Assembly (NCBI GenBank): GCA_029582165.1
Contig: CM055882.1
Coordinates: 19,299,867-19,363,866 of the forward strand
DNA: 64,000 bases
Source of the DNA: Portulaca oleracea
Taxonomy: Eukaryota > Streptophyta > Magnoliopsida > Caryophyllales > Portulacaceae
Direction: 5' to 3'
Positions within the stretch are counted from its first letter, which is position 1; each line of letters starts with the position of its first letter. This document shows positions 1 through 12,010 of the stretch, piece after piece. A model generated the notes under the pieces. It saw nothing but the letters and a program-made list of their open reading frames with translations. It made no database searches and had not been told where the DNA came from. The position numbers and the translations under genes are program-made.

Positions 1-12
1 AATGGATATTGT

Positions 13-798
13 TTGAATATTGGTTGTGGTGACATGAACTCTTTGAATGAGTCATATATGTTATTTGGTCGTCATTGGTTGTTCGAGGATTCTATTTGGA
101 TGTTGAATGAAAAACAATTGTTTGATTATGATTACTTGAATTCCTTAGCCCCACACCAAATCAAACCCGGGGTGGGAAGAGAGTTGAGGAACGTTCTCTT
201 TTCGAGCGAAACACGGGTTGAGTGTGCTCTTGATGAGGATAAGCGATCTCTTGCTTTGTCTTTACCTTGCAGCGAACCAAGTGAGAAAGAGTGTTCCCAA
301 ACTCCACAAAATATTCTCGTTCCTTCCCTTAATCCCTTATCTCCACACAACAAGCCTCCAACCACGTTCTTTTATTTGGATGATGGATATATGGTGGTTT
401 TCGAAGCTTTTTGGGTGTCTCGTGTGATTGTTCACAGCAATCGGGATGTTTGGAGTTCTAGGGTGCCAAGTTGTGGAGAGGGCCTCGATTTTTACTCCCA
501 AGAGTTGAGGCAACCCTTTTTCAACAAGGGGATTATGGAACGTATCGGGATGGGGCCCGAGCATCAAAATCTATGGTCACTGATCCTTCTCGCACCCCCT
601 TGGAGAAACACAAGAGAATCCATTTCAAGGTGGGGTGTGGAGTCCATTTTAAGGTGGACCCAGGACCTTGAAAGCGTATTCGGGTTATCCCCGGGTGTGG
701 CATCCACTTCAAATGGGACCCCGGACCATAGGAGTGGAGCTACGGGATGGACCTACTTCGGGTCTTTAAAAGGGTTCGGAGTCATTTGGAAAGAATAA
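13..798 (+). CDS. Unrecognised ORF, probably retroelement-derived, open at left edge
   Basis: The frame has no stop between base 1 and the TAA ending at 798, so it probably begins outside the window; the first in-frame ATG is at 34. Near its start the translation reads MLFGRHWLFED. This resembles the LLGRPWQFD-type segment that follows the aspartic protease in plant Ty3/gypsy polyproteins, but I see no protease active-site motif inside the window. The C-terminal half is rich in Trp, Gly and Ser and carries loosely repeated GVESILRW/GVAST segments. It is followed directly by an LTR-like sequence, which fits the 3' internal part of a gypsy-type element. No other domain is recognised. A chance frame in repeat DNA is the main alternative. 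Confidence 0.33.
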   Translation: MNIGCGDMNSLNESYMLFGRHWLFEDSIWMLNEKQLFDYDYLNSLAPHQIKPGVGRELRNVLFSSETRVECALDEDKRSLALSLPCSEPSEKECSQTPQNILVPSLNPLSPHNKPPTTFFYLDDGYMVVFEAFWVSRVIVHSNRDVWSSRVPSCGEGLDFYSQELRQPFFNKGIMERIGMGPEHQNLWSLILLAPPWRNTRESISRWGVESILRWTQDLESVFGLSPGVASTSNGTPDHRSGATGWTYFGSLKGFGVIWKE

Positions 799-799
799 G

Positions 800-1440
800 C
801 GGAAAATGGTCAACATGGGTTGTCGGAATCGACGCGCCTTCACGCTTTGGGTCATAACTCCTTCAATTTAACTTCGATGGGTCTCAAATTTTGGGAGCTT
901 AAAGTACAGACCGAGAGCTTTCCATCGATATCTTACAGGCCTAAAATGGAGTGCAGATGAAGAAGTTATGGGCGTTTGAAGTCGACAGGGAAAAGCTGCC
1001 CAGAACACCGACTCGCCCAAGTCACCCTGCTGCCCAGGGACGTCGTGCCCGCGACTCCTAGGGTCGCACCTGCGACCTCCTTCTGCCCAGACCTGCTGCT
1101 GTTGCTGCTGCGTGTTGTCCCCCCCCCCCCCTCCCCCTCCCTCCCCCCATTCCTATATATACCCCCTCCCTTGGCATTGTTTAGTAGCTTTTGGACATTG
1201 TATATTTGATGCTTTGGCATTGTGGGTTTTTTTATCCCAACTTTCTCAAAAATCTTGTTAACTTTATCCAAGTGATTTAGTGGTGTTTCAAGTCATTCCT
1301 TTAGTGATTATTTAGTGGATTACCTATGATAATCATGGTGGGGTGTTGAGCAAGGAGAGTCCAAGACCCTTGTCACTGGTTAAAATCGATCATCCATCAT
1401 CACTCAAGCTAATCTCATCCATCCCACCACGACTGTAACG
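800..1440 (+). mobile_element. LTR-like fragment with TATA box (Ty3/gypsy-type)
   Basis: The segment has the look of a plant LTR: a moderately GC-rich U3-like part, two 14-bp GC palindromes (1042-1055 and 1063-1076), a pyrimidine run, a TATATATA box at 1154-1161, then an AT-rich transcribed-looking part. The first palindrome, GTCGTGCCCGCGAC, is nearly the reverse complement of a unit in the Athila-like LTRs at 39.8 and 49.0 kb. I found neither a clear TG...CA boundary nor a partner LTR, so the ends are approximate. The short frames on both strands here are low-complexity artefacts. Confidence 0.45.
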
Positions 1441-3200
1441 CTCCACTATGTCACCAACTATACGTAATAACTTAAATGTTATCATTAATTGTGTAATTAG
1501 AAACTATGTTATAAGTTATTGTAAATATATTTGTCCACTATAGTTTTCGTAACATTTAAATTCAGATGATAGAATTAACTTTGACACATTAGGATCAATA
1601 AATTAAGATAAATATATTGTGTTCAAATTGATTTGGCATTTTCTTTTCTAGCGAGTCTGTTAATATGCAAAGAAAACATTAAAATTAGAGTCCTTGAACC
1701 CAATTGAATCTAATTGTGAACCAAGTTAAATTGGTTGGAATTTCCAACCCTTTTTCCCACTAAAATTTTCGAAAAAAAGTTGGAATATAAAATGGTTGCT
1801 AAAGTGGTTGGTTTTTCCAACCATTTTAAATTGTTTGGAAAAAAGTGTTTGATAATACACATATTTTTAGTAGTGTTCAGACTAAGGGATCGAATGATCG
1901 ATAAAGACACTAGCAAATTAAGGTTTCAACTTTCAACTATATACAAGCCAACCAAAAGAAGGGCAAAATTAACAAAAATAGATTACAAATAATTTTTACC
2001 AAAATCTACAGTGTAAATTACAAAAAAAGATATGAAGAGGCATAAACTTTTGTATTAAAAAAAATTAGAGAAAAAATTAATAAAAATCTAAAATATAGAT
2101 TGACTGTTTCACAAATCACAATTAGGGAAAACATATTTTACCATTCAGAAAATCAAAAAGAGGGAAAATATCATGACAGACAAAAATCAAATTGAAAAGA
2201 AATTTATCAAAAACTATATATTTAACAGTATTTGAGTGAATTTTCCCATGAAATAAAATCATGCATGGACAATTGGACATTGAATGGACAGAAGAGATGG
2301 TAAAAAGCTGATCCACTCACACTTCAAATAACAAATTTATTTCTCTGTGATTTTTCAAATACTCAAGTGCTCTTCTTGTTATTGTAGATTGCTAGTCTCA
2401 AAGTCAGGCATTCATGCTTTTAATAGGATATGCTTCGCGTGTCATGGACATGAGAATATATGAAATAAATAAATTAGAATGTGGTGTACCTATGAGATCA
2501 ACTGTTTTATTTATAGTAATTTAATAGTACTCCTAAATATTCTTTATCTAACAATAACTTTCTAAAGTTTTTTTTTTATAAAGAATTTTCTAAAGTTGTG
2601 TACAACATTCTATTTAATGGAGTTATACTTAGCGAAGGTTGTTCATGCAGCAATGTAATGATCTTTACATTACACTATAGCCCATGATTTACAACACCTC
2701 AAAATTGTTCATATAAATATAGATAGTCAGAATAGTTGTGTCGGATAGTGATATTTTTTTTCATGTGAATGTGGACTCACCTTTAAAGCTAGTTTTTCGA
2801 CGATCAAAAATATAAATGAAATAAGAAAAAGTTTGTAAAATTAAATTTAACAACCGCACTTTTTTTACATCCAAAAAATAAGTTATAATTTTATTTAATA
2901 GCTTAAAAATAATGTTAGAATTTTCTTTTTGAGATTTATAATATAATATATTTTATTTCCTGGCCTCAAAAATGTCAAGAAAGGAAATTTAAAATAAAGA
3001 AGAATAAAATAATGATATAACTTTGACCGATAACTCCAAAAAGCTAGGTTATTTATTTCAAACTTTAAAATGCAGTAATTTTTACATTTTATTTTCAACC
3101 AAAACTACTAAGAAAGTAAATAAAAAATAGATACCTTAGAAATAATTTTTTAAAATGAAAAAAGAGTTACAAAGAAAAAACAAGACTACCATAGTCCATA
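1441..3200. other. AT-rich intergenic DNA, no gene seen
   Basis: I see no supported coding region. One small feature is a perfect 17-bp odd palindrome (GGTTGGAA, centre T, TTCCAACC) at 1733-1749, with a related GGTTGG...CCAACC hairpin at 1808-1824. Short frames here are not supported by any recognisable protein. Confidence 0.5.
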
Positions 3201-3585
3201 AATTGCTAAAGTGTTGTTTTTACATGTTTTAGTTATGTTTCAACCAAAATTTATAGCATGTAATTAACTTATTAATTTTCACATAAAGAAGAGTGGAGAG
3301 TTTCAATTTTAAGTAAATTAAAAATTAAAAGCAAAATCCTTGATAAGCATTTCACTATTAAGATGAAAATAAAAGACATGGAAAGTTGGACACAATTAAA
3401 TTGCTAAAGTTTTTACATGTTTTGGTCATGTATCAACCAAAATTTGTAACATGTAATTAACTTGTTAATTTAGACAAAAAAAAAGTGGAGAGTTTCAGTT
3501 TAAGTTAATTAAAAATTAAAATTAAAACTTTTGATAACAAGTCTACCAATAAAATGAAAATAAAAGACTTGAAAAATAGGACACA
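3201..3585. repeat. Tandem duplication, period about 198 bp
   Basis: Two adjacent diverged copies begin AATTGCTAAAG at 3201 and 3399 and end GGACACA at 3394 and 3585. Both contain the same order of blocks: TACATGTTTT, a CAACCAAAATTT block, ATGTAATTAACTT, GTGGAGAGTTTCA, then a run of AAAATTAAAA and AATAAAAGAC. The unit is AT-rich and non-coding. It may be a fragment of an old repeat that was duplicated locally. Confidence 0.75.
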
Positions 3586-3749
3586 AAATGCAATGGTTGT
3601 GCTCGTGAAGTCTATTATGCCCAAATTTAAAAAAAATAAATGAGAAAAAGGTAAAAGTAAAAAAGATAAATGGAAAAGGAAATGATAATTGAAGGCAAAT
3701 GCAAAAAGGTAAAGTGAAAATAAAATACTTGGTGGTTGTGGCCACATAA

Positions 3750-3759
3750 GCAAAATCGA

Positions 3760-3808
<49 letters not shown>

Positions 3809-3932
3809 TTGCTAAAATAATTACCGATATTTAGACCAAAATAATTTAATTCATTATTTATCCAGTTTCTCATTGGTCGAAATCCCTACAATTAATCTTC
3901 TTTCTCCACTTAGCGGGACTCACAAACTTTAC

Positions 3933-3990
<58 letters not shown>

Positions 3991-4270
3991 TTGCCAAAAT
4001 AATTACTGATATTTAGACCAAAATAATTTAATTCAATATTTTTCTACTTTCTCATTGGTCGAAATCCCTATAATTAATCTATTTCCTCCATTTAGCGGGA
4101 CCCACAAACTTTACTATTAATATTATATAAATTTTGCCAAAATAATTATTGATATTTGGATCAAAATAATCTAATTCAATATTTTTCTACTTTCTTATTG
4201 GTCGAAATCCCCACAATTAATCTCCTTCCTCCATTTAGCGGCACCCACAAACTTACTATTAATATTATAT
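3750..4270. repeat. Three-copy tandem repeat with expanded (TTA)n runs
   Basis: Three copies of a block of about 130 bp start near 3808, 3988 and 4134. Each runs TTTTGCYAAAATAATTAYYGATATTTRGAYCAAAATAA, then CATTGGTCGAAATCCC, then TTAGCGGSACYCACAAACTT. The first two are each preceded by a (TTA)n microsatellite (about 3760-3806 and 3936-3988). Before the third, that slot holds only TTAATATTATATAAA. The minus-strand isoleucine-rich frame across this region is a microsatellite artefact. Confidence 0.8.
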
Positions 4271-5590
4271 AGATGCATAATTATTATTTGCTCTTTGAAT
4301 GGAGTGTTTTAATAGGGTTTTTTTGCTGTAATTGACCCATTATTTTGGGTGGAGAAGGTAATAATTTTGATTTTTGTAACAGACATGAATTCATTTTACT
4401 TATTGCCACCTTCCGTTTTGTTCTGCAAGTCATTGATAATTGACCAAAAGGTTGAAGCCTCCAACCTTTTTTTTATTTTTAAATTGGTAAATTATGGAAT
4501 TTGGGAAGTCCTTGATATTAGCATTTTGTAACATCTGACAGATTTTTTAATGTCATTAATGGTGATGATCTAATCCTAACTTATCTGACTGTAACTGTTG
4601 TCATTTTTCAGTGTCCTTTCTAGCATCTTTGGTGCAAAACGATGTTGAATTATAAATAATTATTTATTTATATAAATTGACGTTGGTGATTGATAATTGA
4701 TTTTACTTTTTGAAAAAAGTTTAGTTGCAACTCCTTGGGGTGCCATGTGACATGATATTGCTTGGGTTGATTTTGTTTTAATATTGTATATAGATTAGGA
4801 TATATATAGTATGTGCATGGACATAGTGGGTTAGTGTCAGCCCACTTATTAGTTTACAAGTCTTATTTTTTTTAGCTTGGGCCTGCAATTTATCAATTAA
4901 GTGGTAGCCCATGTCATGTATTGAGGTGCTCTATGGCACTTGTCTTAGTTTGGCATTCTTGATGATGAATAAATCTGCGCTAGAACCCCATTGATCGGAA
5001 ACAAAGGTACCTTAATTTATTGGTGTAAGAATTTTTTGAACCTTGAAATATCGAAATATCGTCTGGATTTGAAAATGTCACTGAAAATTTTCTTGGATTC
5101 TTGATTCAATATGCATATATTCGAAAAACCAAACTTTTTGCATATATTCGAAAACCTCGCTCCATAAACATGGTCCAACATGTATATAATATAAGCCCCA
5201 AATTGATTTTGTATAAACTACACAAATTCAGCCATAATTAGCAAATTAATACCCGAAAATGCTAGGTTCAAGAAAATCGGTGAAATTTTCAAGATTACTC
5301 AATAAGACATGAAAATAAAAATTGAAGGGACATAAACATAATTGAATATGTGAGAATCAAAAGTTTAACTTAATTTCAAATAATGAATTAAAATCAGCCT
5401 AATTTGAATTTCTATATAAGGTTCAATTGCAATCCCGTAATTTAATTTATGAACAACCAGATTGATTACATTAAAATATGATTATACATGTATCTAACGA
5501 AACTTATAACTCAATTTGGAAAAATTTGAAATTTTTGAAACAATATAGGTCAGGAGCGTGACATCACATGTCATGGTCGTGACCAGCTAC
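4271..5590. other. AT-rich intergenic DNA, no gene seen
   Basis: No open frame with recognisable similarity occurs here. The only local structure I noticed is a short direct duplication of GCATATATTCGAAAA near 5110-5155. Confidence 0.45.
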
Positions 5591-5593
5591 TGT

Positions 5594-8150
5594 TGTAACA
5601 CCCCAGGTTACCAACCAATAGATTAAGCTAATGATGCACCTAACTCAATGATTAGCAGTGGATAAACGCCTGAGAGTATTACTGCCGTCCACGGAGGTGG
5701 AAAAGGCTAAGACTACACCCAACAAAACAACCAAAACATAACTAACTTCGAACCTACATCACCAAGACATAACTTAACTTAAACCACCTCACAACAACCT
5801 AACATAACCCAATAAACTTATACAAGCCAAAACACCACAAATTTCTCTTAAATCTGTCATAAAGAGTCTTTAACCACCTTCACTCTCCTTAAGAAGTGAC
5901 AGGGCCACAAGCACACGGTGTACGTAGTAGCACGTCAAGGTCAATCCTACAGGGACTCAATTAGCAGCTCAGAAAAACTTATCTCTATCACGATTGCTAA
6001 GCTAATCGGGTTTTGGGTTTTGGAAAAGGTTTAGGAAACAAACTAAAACTAAAGAAAGCAAGTAAATTAATAAAGGGTTCTAGTCAACAGAGAAAGATTT
6101 CTAGGGCGATGCTAACCTAACAACGAGTTCGATTTCTAAAACCTAGCTTGCACAATCATACATTCAAGAACGAATCAACAATCGACAACCTCTGAATTCT
6201 ATCGTCCTTTCGATGCTAAATAGAATTATTCTAAACAACATAATCAACAACTTTCGTGTGCCTTTTAGGTTAATCAGAATTGAAAGTCTCAAAAAGGTCA
6301 GGTAATCTAATGATTCCCTAGTTCACTACTCCTTTCTCAACTTTCGCAAACCTAGGTAGACAGGTTGGTAGTCAGATTATCCTAATTCACTTTTCAGTAC
6401 TTCTTAGGTTAATCTCAAACTTACAAATATTCAAGGCCTTAAGAATACTCATAAAAATGGAAAACACAACCTTCTATTGATTCTAATCAAGAATTCATGT
6501 ACATACTAATAATATTAAATCAAATTACATTGTTTCGGGTTACAAAACCCTAGAATTCAAATAAATTACTCACTCATGTTCAAGAAAAGCACGAAACAAG
6601 TTCCAAACATTATGATTAATTCTCAAAATGAAGAAGGAATCGAAAAGAGATATAATTACGAAAAAAATACAACCGTCGAGTCATTCGATCCCAGGGTGAT
6701 GTCTTCCTTGCAAGTTTTGATGTTTTCCTCCCGAATCTTGAACGTCGCTTCTCTTGGAATCAATCTTAACCTTGAATCTTGATGGAGTAATTGATGAGAA
6801 GATGATGTTATTAGGGTTTTTCTCTCTCTTGAAAAGGGTGGATGGTGAATGGTGGATGGGTGAACGATGATGAATCATAGATGGTCTATGAATGGCCTCT
6901 GATGAATATCCTCCATATCACTGTCACCTCCTTTTCTCATTTACTTGTGCGGCACGGCCAAGCCACACAGCAGTAGCCCGCCACGGACCGTGGCCTTCAC
7001 CATGGACCGTGGCCTTCACCACGCTGCTTCAATCTCCTCTTTTTGTGGTGGGCGGATGCTTCATTCAGCCAATCATCCCAAAATCCCTCATCTATTGATT
7101 GGGCCGAATAAAATGGGCTGAAACAATTAACTCAATGGTCACTCCTCTTCCTTTTCACTGGGCCGAGTTTGAGGAGAATTGAATCAAACTAATTTATCTC
7201 CACCTTTCTCCTTTTTGATGATTGGGCCGCTTGAAGAGTCCTTGAATGGAATGAAATGGGTTCATCCACATTTTTCTCTTGGTTGTGCTAAGCGCATCAA
7301 GGGTTGGATGAGTGATGGAGTAATTGCTTCCCACTTCTTCCTTTTGTAATTGGACCGAGTCAGTGGGCTAAATGAAGCAATTTCATGGCCTCCACTTCTC
7401 TTTGTATTGACCGAATGAATGGCCCAACAAATAAAATGAATTCGCCTCACTTTCCCTCTTTTCCATTGGACCGATGAAAGATGGCCCAAATACAATTGAT
7501 GCTGCTGGGCCGTGGTATGTACCACGGGCTGCCCGTGGTACCCACTACCCGGTCATTCAATGCTCTTTTCCGTCTCAAATTTGTACCACGGTCTAGGTTT
7601 GATATATAGAGTCCATTGGTGTCTTCAATCTTGCTTGAAGTTGAGAGAAAGTTGGTGTTTTAGCCTCAAAACCTATAAATTCACATAAAAAAAACAACAA
7701 CACCAAGTGTAGTAGGGAAATTAAAAAAAAATCAAGGTTCATACATAAAATTATCCCTAATTCACTATTAAAAACCTCTAAAAATATAGTCATAAAACGC
7801 AGTTATCAAGAAGCTCTAAGGTTTCGTCCTTTCGGGGCTTTTTCCTTCTCCTTTGTCGAGATGGCTAAAATGAAAACATAAAACTTCGAAAAGTGAGTTA
7901 AACTCAGTACGTATACCCCTAATAATGTAAGAATCTTTTCATAATTCGTTTTAGTTGTTTAGCGCGGTTCCAAAACATTAAAAATAATATAAACGGCAAC
8001 AAACATTAAAAGATAGCAAAACTTACACAACTTGATCGTACTTAACCTGTATTTAACTCACAACTTCAATGAAAGTACTTATAAGTTCTTCCTTTTAAAG
8101 TTAACTGAATAACCATAAACTTGTTGGAAATAAATAAAAAAAGAAGATCA
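5594..8150. mobile_element. Degenerate LTR-like segment with GC palindromes
   Basis: The segment opens with TGTAACACCCC at 5594, a typical plant LTR terminus, and contains LTR-style text (a TCCTACAGGGACTC block near 5945). GC palindromes CCACGG-A-CCGTGG (6981-6993), CCATGGACCGTGG (7000-7012) and a perfect 23-bp odd palindrome at 7519-7541 (arms GTACCACGGGC/GCCCGTGGTAC, centre T) lie ahead of a TATATAG box at 7603-7609, about 62 bp downstream. The TATA position suggests plus-strand transcription. The CCCTAAT-like leader near 6810 would fit minus, so the orientation is open. I see no partner LTR or internal domain. Short frames here are non-genic. Confidence 0.4.
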
Positions 8151-8742
8151 TGCATGAACTGATATAGATACACACCTAAAACCTTTCCATAAACATGACT
8201 TAGAAAGTGACAAGTAACTTACGTCATAAAACATGAGTCAAATTGTGACGCCCCGGAAATTCAATTATAGAAAAGTCAAAGTCAAACTAACGTTAACAGA
8301 CAAAACTTAGCGGAAGACTTCAAATTTAATTTGGGCGTCACTGCCGTATCCCCGAAGGAATACAAGGCGATAAAGGAAAACACAACTGTCTGCTAACGGT
8401 AACTACTAACAACTCAAAACAAACTCTAAGATTTCATAACGAAAACAATATAAAAAGATTCAAGGACTTCTAGACTCGTCGTCCTCACTTCTAATTCCCG
8501 TCCCCAGCATTTAGATCTTCACCTGAAAACAAAACATTTCAAAAATGAGGGGGAAATCTCAATAATGTCTACCCCTAACGTTTAAAACAGTTTAAGTTCA
8601 TTTCAATTCATTTTGGGGAGAGGGATCGAATCAAACATTTTACAAACCTTTAATCTCATACTGTTTCCTCAACCCAACCAATCCATATTTTATTGTGCGG
8701 GCGGGATACCACATTCCTTAAAGTAACAAATATCATACCGGA

Positions 8743-9045
8743 TCCCAGATCCTCTGCCTACCACAGGCTACGACCAGGGTCCCAGACCCTTTGCCTACCA
8801 CAGGCTACGACCAGGATCTCAGACCCTTTTGCCTACCACAGGCTACGACCAGGGTCCCAGACCCTTTGCCTACCACAGGCTACGACCAGAATATCAAGAG
8901 TTCACATTTCCGCCTACCACAGGCTACGACCAAGGTCCTGCACTTTGCCTACCACAAACGACTGAATATCAAGAGTTCACATTTCCGCCTACCACAGCTA
9001 CGACCGAGTCCTGGACCCTTTGCCTACCACAGGCTACGACCAAAT
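8743..9045. repeat. 37-bp minisatellite in the long LTR
   Basis: About seven tandem units share the core GCCTACCACAGGCTACGACC, followed by either AGGGTCCCAGACCCTTT (unit about 37 bp) or a longer AATATCAAGAGTTCACATTT variant. Units are degenerate but clearly tandem. All three plus-strand frames stay open across it, giving repetitive YHRLRPGSQ-like translations that are artefacts. Length-variable minisatellites are common inside long Tekay/Del LTRs. Confidence 0.85.
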
Positions 9046-10689
9046 AAACCCGCTTAATGTTTCACTTGAATCATTAGTATCTTATGCAAAGCTCAGCTCA
9101 CAACTCTCAAGTCAAACCCAACCCAGGTTATCAAAACAAGTCTCAAAACTACTTATAAAAGACCATCACAATTTCTCAACTCAAATAAACCAAGATCACA
9201 ATCGAATCAAAAGGTTTATCAAAACAGATGGTCGTATTTCCACAAAAGTCCCCTTTCGGGATGCAATTATCAAAACAGATTAGAAAACATTAAAACACAT
9301 TTAAAGAGCATCCCGGTGGGGATTAGGGCATAGACAATTACCTGAATAACGTCACAGTACAGCAATAAGGAGAACACACTTGAGCTCACTATCGTCACGC
9401 ACTAACTCGGGCCTAGAATAAGAATAATTATCTAATCAAAACGCGTTCTAACGAAGTTAGTATTAACTATTAACTACCTAACCCATCCCCTAGGAACACT
9501 TAGGTTCCTATCATTTACGAAATTACACTTAACACCTCCAAGAAAACACATAACAAGATCACATATTATTTTCACTCAACAATTATTATAAATAGAAGCA
9601 AGCAGAGGACAGATTATAACGTTCACATAAAACGGGTCACAACTCGACTTCCCGATATCCTACGGGTCTGGTTTTGGACTTTTCGGAAACCTCGGGATGT
9701 CTACTAAAACTTCTATGTTGATGGCTAAGCCCAAATCAGTCCCGAAGGACCCTAAAAACACCCGTCTTTCCCATTGGTCCAGATTTGACAGGTTCCGGAA
9801 AAACGGTTATAACTCGGGCTATACAAATCAAACGTTCAATCCGTAAAATTCCTATGGTTCCTAACATCAAAGGGAACCTCCAGTCCAAAGGGTTTGATCA
9901 AAAGACAACTACACTAACCGTGGCAACCCGATCTTTAGACCCTAATGAAACTGTCCCGATAACGGTTATTAACTAATTTGTTATTTCGGTTCTAACTTCC
10001 ACCATTCGATCCCGGGGTCCTAATTTGGGCTCTAAACAGTGACTAAGGTTATAGGTCTTTAATCTAATCCAACCAAGGTCCAAACGCTACCACTTATAAC
10101 CAACAATTTAAACCTTTATAGATAAAGAACTTAATAACAACGTAATAATAATATAACACATAAGAGTCATATAATAGTGACATAAATAAGTAAAGTTTGA
10201 AACTTTAATAAACATAATACATTATTAAAAAAAAATCATAAAATAGTAGAAAAGATTTTAAAGACTCTTTTTTTTTTAAGAATTATAACATAGTAGTAAA
10301 AAGAATAAAAATAAACTAATACTTTAACTAAAGAAAAACTATACGTTACAATTAGGAAAGATAAACATAAAATATCTTTTAAAACTACAATCAATCTTAT
10401 TTAAAACATCACACATATCATTACTCAATTATAAACAAAGAATTTAAATTTAACAAATTAAACTAACCCCAGTTCATACATGAAATATTACTAACAAGAC
10501 CCTAACATGATTTTTTTTAAACAATAATAATCATATAATAACCCATAGAACCCAACACATTACGTCATGATTATCTTTAAAAAAAAACACGAGCATACTA
10601 ACTCTACTCAACTACACATAATCAGATTTATTATGACTAATATCAAGATCATGATGATCAAAAATCAAAGAATAAAAAAAACATAAAAC

Positions 10690-11265
10690 ATTACTAAGGA
10701 AGAATGGGGTTTACGTAAGGGTGGATTGGCAGCTTGGGCTGATGCGAGGGCTGAGGCGGCAGTCGACGGGACGGATTCCGGTGACAGGGTCGTCGGCGTC
10801 GGTGACTGGGAGCAGTGGCGGCAACAGTAGACAACAGCGGCAGCGATCGCCAAACAGAGCAACCTTCTCTCTTTTGTGTCGGACCGGGGAACGGCACTGT
10901 AGCCGTGGTTCCGGTGGGCAGCGACGGCAATGCGGTGGTCGGAGCGTGGGTTTCCGGCGTCGGCGAAGCAGCGGCGGTGACAGCGGTGGTGCAGCGGCGG
11001 CGGAACTTGAACCGGAACGGGGATGCGAAAACAGGGTTGCGGAAGAAGGGAACGGAGAGGGAAAAAAAAGAAGAAGGGGAAAAGGCCTGCGGTGGTTCGT
11101 GATGGTTGCTAGGACCCTGGGCGGTGGCCGTATGTGGTCCGGCGGCGGTGGCGGCCGCGAGGGGCGGCAGAAAGAGAGGAGAGCCTTAGAGAGACACAGT
11201 GAAGGGAGGAAACAGAGGGAGTCGTGGGTTGTGTTTTGTGACCTAGGTTTAATTAACTCCTGATC
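10690..11265. other. GC-rich island inside the long LTR
   Basis: A sharp GC-rich block lies in otherwise AT-rich sequence. A 180-codon plus-strand frame (10721-11263) is Gly/Arg/Ser-rich and matches no domain I know. On the minus strand (the LTR orientation) the block begins with a CT-rich leader (CTCTGTTTCCTCCCTTCACTG) after AACCTAGGTCAC. That looks like an LTR transcription start and leader region rather than a gene. A captured host gene fragment is possible but not shown. Confidence 0.4.
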
Positions 11266-11511
11266 TCTCCCAAATCCACTGTTAATCCTAATCTAGCTCT
11301 AAGGATTCTGTTTAACCGGATGAAGATTTACTTCCTAACAACTCTCATTGTGATGTGATTCTTAATACTAACTAATAACCATAATTATTCTTGATAAAAC
11401 TATTTCTAATAGCTAACCCTACTAGTACTAGGGTGAAACTAATAGTGATAGCATTAACAACACATGCATAAAAACATATAATAGTGGTCTAGTAATAATC
11501 CCCACGTTACA

Positions 11512-11576
11512 CTACTAATATTAATATTAATATTAATAATAATAATGATTATAATTACATAGTAGTAGTAGTAGTA

Positions 11577-11626
<50 letters not shown>

Positions 11627-11820
11627 CACATAGTAACAATAATAGTCATATAATAATACTCACGTAACAATAATACTGATAATAACCACAACTAATAACA
11701 ATAATAATAATAATAATAGCACGTAAATAACAATATTCACATCACAACAATTATAATAATACTAACAAGAATACTACTACTAATATTAATAATATAACTA
11801 ATAATGATAATAACACTTGA
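11512..11820. repeat. (TAA)n and related trinucleotide microsatellites
   Basis: A (GTA)n run passes into an uninterrupted (TAA)n run (about 11560-11627), followed by scattered AATAAT/ACTAAT blocks. The tyrosine- and isoleucine-rich minus frame is a consequence of the repeat. Confidence 0.85.
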
Positions 11821-11976
11821 TATTACCAAAATACCCTTGTTAGTCTCTCAACGATCCTATGAGCTCAAGTGTTAGCAGAATTAATCACAAACGAATTTCG
11901 AATAATTAACGGAGTCAACTTAAATTATTAACGACGTCACGGTCAATGCCTTTGAATTTTTCGGGGTTTTACATCA

Positions 11977-12010
11977 TTACCCCCTTAAAAGAAGTTTCGT
12001 CCTCGAAACT
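11977..12010 (-). other. Polypurine tract next to the long LTR
   Basis: On the minus strand GAGGACGAAACTTC is followed by TTTTAAGGGGGTAATGA and then the TGTAAAACCCCG LTR start. This order matches the 3' end of the internal region of Tekay/Del-type gypsy elements. A second TGTAAAACCCCGAATTTTT lies only about 90 bp further out (near 12060-12078), so the internal region has been deleted or another LTR end has been juxtaposed. Confidence 0.5.

Larger units (their letters stand above)
8244..11973 (-). mobile_element. Probable long LTR (3.7 kb), Tekay/Del-like gypsy
   Basis: On the minus strand the segment begins TGTAAAACCCCGAAAAATTC (from 11973) and ends CCGGGGCGTCACA (at 8244). These are the inverted TGTRAMRCCCCG...CGGGGYGTYACA termini typical of long-LTR chromoviruses of the Tekay/Del type. 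Immediately outside the 11973 end, the minus strand reads a purine-rich CTTTTAAGGGGGTAA preceded by GAGGACGAAACTTC, as expected for the polypurine tract next to a 3' LTR. The interior is non-coding and holds a 37-bp minisatellite, a GC-rich block and a (TAA)n run. A second LTR and the pol region are not in the window, so this could be a 3' LTR of a truncated element. Confidence 0.5.

Noticed and set aside
3505..3873. 122-codon minus frame with poly-Ile and hydrophobic segments
   Set aside because: Produced by (TTA)n and T-rich repeats; it resembles a membrane protein only by composition.
3750..4000. CRISPR-like spacing of repeats
   Set aside because: The repeats are microsatellites and ~130-bp tandem units; the window is plant nuclear DNA and no cas gene is present.
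8693..9057. Overlapping 72-90-codon frames with repeated YHRLRPGSQ
   Set aside because: They are translations of a 37-bp minisatellite; all three plus frames are open for that reason.
10721..11263. 180-codon plus-strand frame in GC-rich DNA
   Set aside because: Gly/Arg/Ser-rich translation without any motif. All frames are open in this GC block and it lies inside a probable LTR in the opposite orientation.
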